From Oscillospiraceae bacterium (GTDB lineage Bacteria > Bacillota > Clostridia > Oscillospirales > Oscillospiraceae): 64,000 bases of DNA. The position numbers and the translations under genes were made by a program. The stretch is taken from positions 95,259-159,258 of the forward strand of contig SVKV01000001.1 of assembly GCA_015068305.1 (NCBI GenBank). The letters run 5' to 3'. The notes beneath the pieces were generated by a model. It worked only from the letters and a program-made list of their open reading frames with translations. It searched no databases and was not told where the DNA came from. Shown here one piece after another: positions 59,858 to 64,000 of the stretch; the first letter of the stretch is position 1, and each line of letters begins with the position of its first letter.

Positions 59858-62407
59858 TTAATTCGTCCTCTTTTTCTGCTGCAAATAGGCGGCCATTTCC
59901 CGGTTGGCGGATTCAATTTCCTCCAGCAATTCCCGGGAGGACATCCGAAGTACGCCGGTGCGGAAGGAAGAAAGCTGCACCAGATTGTCCGAGGAAGCCA
60001 CCCGCACCGCGTAATTGGAGCCGATCTGGGCAACCAGGGATTCAATGTAGGCATCGCCGGTTTCACCCTCTTTGGTAAAGACCAGCTGAATGTTGTGGTA
60101 CTGACTTTTTTCTCCGGGATTGCCTTTGGTCTTCCAGCCGTCGAAAACCAGCACCAGGTAGCATTTGCGGAAGCCTGCATAGTTGGACAGAATGTCGCAG
60201 AGCTTGACCCGGGCTGCCTCCAGATCCTCCTTCGCCAGAGCAGCCAGATCGTCCCAGGAGAAGATAATGTTGTAGCCGTCCACAATGAGGGCCTTTTGCT
60301 TGGGGGGCTTGATGGTGATCTCCTCTGTGGCGGGCCGGTTGGCGGGAGCTTTATACACCGGCCGTTTCACAGGACCGAATTCCCGCTCCATGATGGCCTC
60401 CAGCTCCCGGTCGTCGATGCGGAAATTCCGCTGGATGATCTGGGGGGCCTTTTCTTCTTTCAGGCCGCTTTCCAGATGCATGTAGTTTTTCACCTCATGC
60501 CACTTGACATTGAAGCCTGCACCGTGGGCGCAGAAAACGGAATCCGGGGTGTTTTCCAGATCTGCCTCCGGGTCGTAGGCGGTTTCCCGGAGGACCGCTT
60601 CGGTGTTGTGGCAGGGGGCGTAGCCCTGGAGCGCGATCTGGAGCCGGCCCCGGCCCTGGGTGTAGGAGGCCACGGTGTCGGCATAATCCTTCAGCTCCGA
60701 GGCGGGCACCAGACCCTTCAATGTGGAGAGGGTGCCGTTGTTTTCCGGAGATTCCGGCTCGCCGCCCATGGCCCGGATGTCCGTGATGGCCCGGCCCAGA
60801 TTTTCCGTGGGCAGCGTCAGCGTAAAGGCATACCAGGGCTCCAGAAGGAGGGATTTGGCCTGCATCAGACCCTGCCGGATGGCCCGGTAGGTGGCCTGTC
60901 GCATATCGCCGCCCTCGGTGTGTTTCAGGTGGGCTTTTCCAACCAGAAGGCTGATCTTCATGTCCGTAATGGGGGCGCCGGTGAGGACACCCTTGTGGAC
61001 CTTTTCGGACATATGGGACATGATGAGGCTCTGGTAGGGTGCCTCCAGCACATCCGTGGAGCAGACTGAGTCAAAAACCAGACCGCTGCCCCGGCTTAAA
61101 GGCTCCAGCAGCACATGAACCTCCGCATAATGGCGCAGGGGTTCGTAGTGGCCCACGCCCTCTACGGTATTTTCGATGGTTTCCTTGTAGAAGATCCGGC
61201 CGGAGCCCAGGGTGATTTCCAGACCGAACCGCTGTTTCACAAGATCCCGGAAGATCTCCAGCTGGACACGGCCCATGATCTGCACATGGATGCTGCCTCC
61301 GGCCCAGAGAATGTGCAGCTGGGGATCCTCCTCTTCCAGCTGCCGGAGCTTGGGCAGCACCGTGGCCGGGTCACAGCCCTTGGGCAGCTCCACCCGGTAG
61401 GTCATCACCGGTTCCAGCACCGGGGGGTGACCGGCCGGCTCCGAACCCAGTCCCTGGCCGGCGAAAGTGCCGGAAAGACCGGTGACGGCGCAGAGCATGC
61501 CTGCCTCCACGCTGTCCGGGGCAGCGAATTTATCGCCGGAGTAGAGGCGGATCTGGATAACCTTCTCTTCGGTTTCCTCACCCTTCTGGTTTACATAACG
61601 TATGATCTCCCGATTTTTCAGAGTTCCGCCGGTGATCCGCAGCCAGCTTAAGCGGTTGCCCAGGGGATCTCGGGAGATTTTATAGACTTTGGCACCGAAT
61701 TCCCGGGGATATTCCTTTTCCGGGGCGTAGGTGTCTAGGATATCCAGCAGCTCCTCGATGCCCTTTTGTTTCAGCGCAGAGCCGAAGCAGCAGGGAAATA
61801 CCTTCCGTCCGGCAATGAGCCCCCGGAGATTGCCCGGGGTGACGGTGCCGGTTTCCAGATAGGTTTCCAGCAGTCCCTCGTCGCACATGGCGCAGCCTTC
61901 GGCGATGGTCTCCGGATCGGCTGTGAAATCCACGCAGCCGGGGCTCAGCTCCCGCTGGAGCTGGGCAAGGAGCTTGCTCTGATCCGTTCCGGGCAGATCC
62001 ATCTTATTTATAAACAGGAAGGTGGGCACCTGGTACCGCTCCAGCAGCCGCCATAATGTGACGGTGTGGGCCTGGACGCCGTCGGTGCCGGAAATAAGGA
62101 GCACGGCGCAATCCAGAATGGACAGACTCCGCTCGGCTTCTGCGGCAAAATCCACGTGGCCGGGGGTGTCCACCAAGGTAATGTCCCGGTTTGGCGTGGA
62201 AAGCCGGGCCTGCTTGGAGAAAATGGTGATGCCCCGGGCCCGTTCCAGGTTGTGGGTGTCCAGAAATGCATCCCCGTGATCCACCCGGCCGAAGGTCCGC
62301 CGGGCACCGGATACATACAGCAGCGCTTCGGAAAGGGTAGTCTTTCCCGCATCCACATGGGCTAACAGACCAGCACTAATTTGTTGTTTTTTTGGTCCCT
62401 CACCCAT
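59858..62407 (-). CDS. TetM-like translational GTPase fused to a YacP/Rae1-like NYN nuclease domain
   Basis: Residues 1-650 are an EF-G-like ribosomal GTPase of the Tet(M)/Tet(O) type: G1 AHVDAGKTT (about 14-22), DTPGHVDF, NKMDLPG, and the domain IV/V end SYTQGRGRLQIAL. From about residue 675 an NYN domain follows (KALIVDGYNIIFSWDDL, LVLVFDGWKTKGN, TGDAYIESL, AVRVASSDNLVQ) like YacP/Rae1, a ribosome-linked mRNA endonuclease in Bacillus. Bona fide Tet proteins end near residue 640 without this domain, so tetracycline resistance should not be assumed. The ATG at 62407 follows AAGGAGGCGTCCTGT. Confidence 0.9.
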   Translation of the reverse strand: MGEGPKKQQISAGLLAHVDAGKTTLSEALLYVSGARRTFGRVDHGDAFLDTHNLERARGITIFSKQARLSTPNRDITLVDTPGHVDFAAEAERSLSILDCAVLLISGTDGVQAHTVTLWRLLERYQVPTFLFINKMDLPGTDQSKLLAQLQRELSPGCVDFTADPETIAEGCAMCDEGLLETYLETGTVTPGNLRGLIAGRKVFPCCFGSALKQKGIEELLDILDTYAPEKEYPREFGAKVYKISRDPLGNRLSWLRITGGTLKNREIIRYVNQKGEETEEKVIQIRLYSGDKFAAPDSVEAGMLCAVTGLSGTFAGQGLGSEPAGHPPVLEPVMTYRVELPKGCDPATVLPKLRQLEEEDPQLHILWAGGSIHVQIMGRVQLEIFRDLVKQRFGLEITLGSGRIFYKETIENTVEGVGHYEPLRHYAEVHVLLEPLSRGSGLVFDSVCSTDVLEAPYQSLIMSHMSEKVHKGVLTGAPITDMKISLLVGKAHLKHTEGGDMRQATYRAIRQGLMQAKSLLLEPWYAFTLTLPTENLGRAITDIRAMGGEPESPENNGTLSTLKGLVPASELKDYADTVASYTQGRGRLQIALQGYAPCHNTEAVLRETAYDPEADLENTPDSVFCAHGAGFNVKWHEVKNYMHLESGLKEEKAPQIIQRNFRIDDRELEAIMEREFGPVKRPVYKAPANRPATEEITIKPPKQKALIVDGYNIIFSWDDLAALAKEDLEAARVKLCDILSNYAGFRKCYLVLVFDGWKTKGNPGEKSQYHNIQLVFTKEGETGDAYIESLVAQIGSNYAVRVASSDNLVQLSSFRTGVLRMSSRELLEEIESANREMAAYLQQKKRTN

Positions 62408-62523
62408 ACAGGACGCCTCCTTCTCACTCAAGTAGGCCTTATTATAGCATGAAAATTGCCTTTCGTCGATAGCTGACTCGGGATTTGGGGCAAAAATCTA
62501 GTCTTACCCGCCTACAGAGGCAA

Positions 62524-62560
62524 CAAAAAAGAGCGCCCTCCCAAATTGAATTGGGAGGGC
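62524..62560 (-). terminator. Terminator of the right-edge recombinase gene
   Basis: GCCCTCCCAA (62535-62544) pairs with TTGGGAGGGC (62551-62560); on the minus strand a run of six Ts follows. Confidence 0.85.
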
Positions 62561-62580
62561 AGATTTAACATTTGGAAAGA

Positions 62581-64000
62581 TTATTTCGGGAGCCTCGGGT
62601 AGATATGGACACTCAGTTCCCCTGCAGGAGTTCTGTAAAGAGTGGCCTTTTTAAGAACCAACTTCCATAATCTATTCTTTTCTTCTGTAGTCAGAATATC
62701 GTAGTTGTCCAGAATGTGCTGCGCAGTAGGGATGATATCCATTGCTGCTTGGTTTGCTTCGGCGCCAGCCTCTTTCTTTCGAAGAAGATCTGCTTCGCCT
62801 TCCTGTAGGTTTTTGATTTCACGGGAAAGGGCGGCATTACGCTTTGTAAACATATCAATGGTGTATATTCCTTTCTCCAGATACTCGCAGATTGTCTCCT
62901 GTTGATGCTGGAGCGCACCAAGCTGTGCCTGCACAGTATCCAGAGCCTCTTTAATCGGGTCAACTGTGGGTTTTTCCTCTTTGCTCAATTGAATAATGTA
63001 CTCGTCCAACCAATCGTCCATTGCGTTCCGGATGGCCTCTTCTACGATATGGCATTTCGTGGTTCTACAATCACAGTGTCTTGTAGGACATCGAAACCAA
63101 GGGGTGGTTCCTTGGTTTTTACCGGGGACATTCCGCTTTAACTTGGCTCCACACTTATCACAGTAAAGGATTCCAACAAAAGGATTCTGCAATTCTTTTG
63201 TTATGTGTGTTGAATGATGTCCGCGTTTCTTCTGTGCGGCTTTCACCAGATCCCATTGCTCTTGCGTGATGATTGCTTCATGCCGCCCCTCATAAAGTTC
63301 ATAGTCATTATTTTGGATTCGCTTCTTAGCGACCATCCCGTCTTTGATAACTCTTTTCACAGGCTCTTTCCCCCAACGAATTTTTCCCAGATATACTTCA
63401 TTGTTCAGTATGTTTACGATACTGCCGAAATTCCATTCGCCACTTTTTCGGGCGGGAATATGCATGTCATTGAGTGCGTAGGCAATGGCGGTGTATCCCA
63501 TGCCCTGCTTGCCATACATTTCGAAGATCATTTGAACAACCTTTGCTTCCTCCGGTTCGATACGCAGGCTGTTGCCTTTTTCACCGGGAAGCTTGAATGC
63601 CCGGTATCCATAGGGAGCCATGGAACCCATGAACTTACCCTCAGATGCGGATTGGTTTCTGCCGCGCACCAGACGCTTATTGATGGTCTTTAGTTCGTAT
63701 CGACTGAACATGAACTTCATATCGGTAAACTGTTCATCAGAATCATTCTGCAGATCGTAAGTTTTTCCGGGGGTGATGATTTTACAGCTATTCACCTGCA
63801 GAACCTGCATGATATGGCCGGACTCCAGAGAGGAGCCGCGGGACAGTCGTTCGATATCCTCATTGGCTACAGCTTTCAAATGTTCATACGTTGCTTGTGC
63901 GGTTGAATCCACACCTTTTCCAAATAATTTCAACGCAATCTGTCCAGTAAGATTTGCACCAAACCTATTTTGCTTTTCTGTAGTCTTTCCCTTACTGGTT
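62581..64000 (-). CDS. Large serine recombinase, N terminus outside window
   Basis: The frame is open to the right edge. The visible part contains the end of the resolvase domain (EDIERLSRGSSLESG, QFTDMKFMFSRYELKTINKR), the recombinase domain (GSMAPYGYRAFKLPGEKG), a zinc ribbon (CDKCG … CPTRHCDCRTTKC) and a C-terminal coiled coil with the usual LTTEEKNRLWKLVLKKA end. The catalytic serine lies beyond the window. It is unrelated in detail to the recombinase at 28403 and has a normal C terminus. It presumably integrates another element to the right, with its boundary somewhere near 62.45-62.58 kb. Confidence 0.88.
   Translation of the reverse strand, partial: TSKGKTTEKQNRFGANLTGQIALKLFGKGVDSTAQATYEHLKAVANEDIERLSRGSSLESGHIMQVLQVNSCKIITPGKTYDLQNDSDEQFTDMKFMFSRYELKTINKRLVRGRNQSASEGKFMGSMAPYGYRAFKLPGEKGNSLRIEPEEAKVVQMIFEMYGKQGMGYTAIAYALNDMHIPARKSGEWNFGSIVNILNNEVYLGKIRWGKEPVKRVIKDGMVAKKRIQNNDYELYEGRHEAIITQEQWDLVKAAQKKRGHHSTHITKELQNPFVGILYCDKCGAKLKRNVPGKNQGTTPWFRCPTRHCDCRTTKCHIVEEAIRNAMDDWLDEYIIQLSKEEKPTVDPIKEALDTVQAQLGALQHQQETICEYLEKGIYTIDMFTKRNAALSREIKNLQEGEADLLRKKEAGAEANQAAMDIIPTAQHILDNYDILTTEEKNRLWKLVLKKATLYRTPAGELSVHIYPRLPK

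Noticed and set aside
59858..62407. Calling the GTPase a tetracycline resistance gene
   Set aside because: The extra NYN domain, the core-genome setting and the lack of a resistance context do not support it; similarity to Tet(M) alone is not enough.
1..64000. tRNA or rRNA genes, including a tRNA as attachment site
   Set aside because: I saw no cloverleaf or rRNA sequence on either strand; the 28.5-kb element uses spoVT, not a tRNA, as its target.

Overview
The window looks like a chromosome segment of a Gram-positive, spore-forming gut bacterium of the Clostridia, most likely Oscillospiraceae/Ruminococcaceae (genus not resolved). Pointers are a SpoVT sporulation regulator, a six-gene Rnf operon in the clostridial order C-D-G-E-A-B, paired glgC/glgD glycogen genes, strong AGGAGG-type ribosome binding sites, fairly high GC in the flanks, and dispersed intergenic repeats of a kind common in that family.

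Layout. 1-1.4 kb: the 3' end of a sortase gene and a zinc-ribbon membrane protein. 1.5-30.6 kb: the spoVT gene, split in two by a 28,502-bp integrative mobilizable element (about 1613-30114). The left end of spoVT (first 32-33 codons) lies at 1515. The remaining 147 codons lie at 30115-30559 and are fused in frame to the 3' end of the element's own serine recombinase gene. Joining the two flanks at a shared GACCC core recreates a 180-codon spoVT. The element carries, from left to right: a DUF4143 ATPase, an IS3 remnant, a leftward operon (GH2, GPH symporter, ribulokinase, L-arabinose isomerase, ribulose-5-P epimerase), an AraC regulator, a GH43 enzyme, a GH1-GH2 operon, a TetR regulator, a second GPH symporter with a GH2, a MATE exporter, and a transfer module (SF3 helicase, candidate oriT, small Cys protein, MobV relaxase, small protein, recombinase). 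It therefore appears to move a complete arabinose/galactoside side-chain utilisation pathway between hosts: extracellular or imported oligosaccharides are taken up by GPH symporters, trimmed by GH43/GH1/GH2 enzymes, and arabinose is converted to D-xylulose 5-phosphate.

30.6-62.4 kb is core chromosome: dapA-dapB-dapF (lysine/peptidoglycan), a DUF2461 protein, a phosphoesterase, an odd BMP-type protein, the rnfCDGEAB operon, a GH13 enzyme, glgC-glgD-glgA, a GNAT acetyltransferase, mgtE with a long leader, a MATE exporter, thrB and thrC facing hom-lysC-asd (aspartate-family amino acids), a PsiE-like protein, and a TetM-like GTPase fused to a YacP/Rae1-like NYN nuclease domain. At 62.58 kb a second serine recombinase runs off the right edge and probably marks the end of another integrated element.

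Intergenic spaces of the core chromosome hold a family of MITE-like elements with ends resembling TCAAATTNNAGTTTRTC, a 104-bp repeat with covarying hairpins, and other palindromic repeats. I saw none of these inside the 28.5-kb element, which fits its foreign origin.
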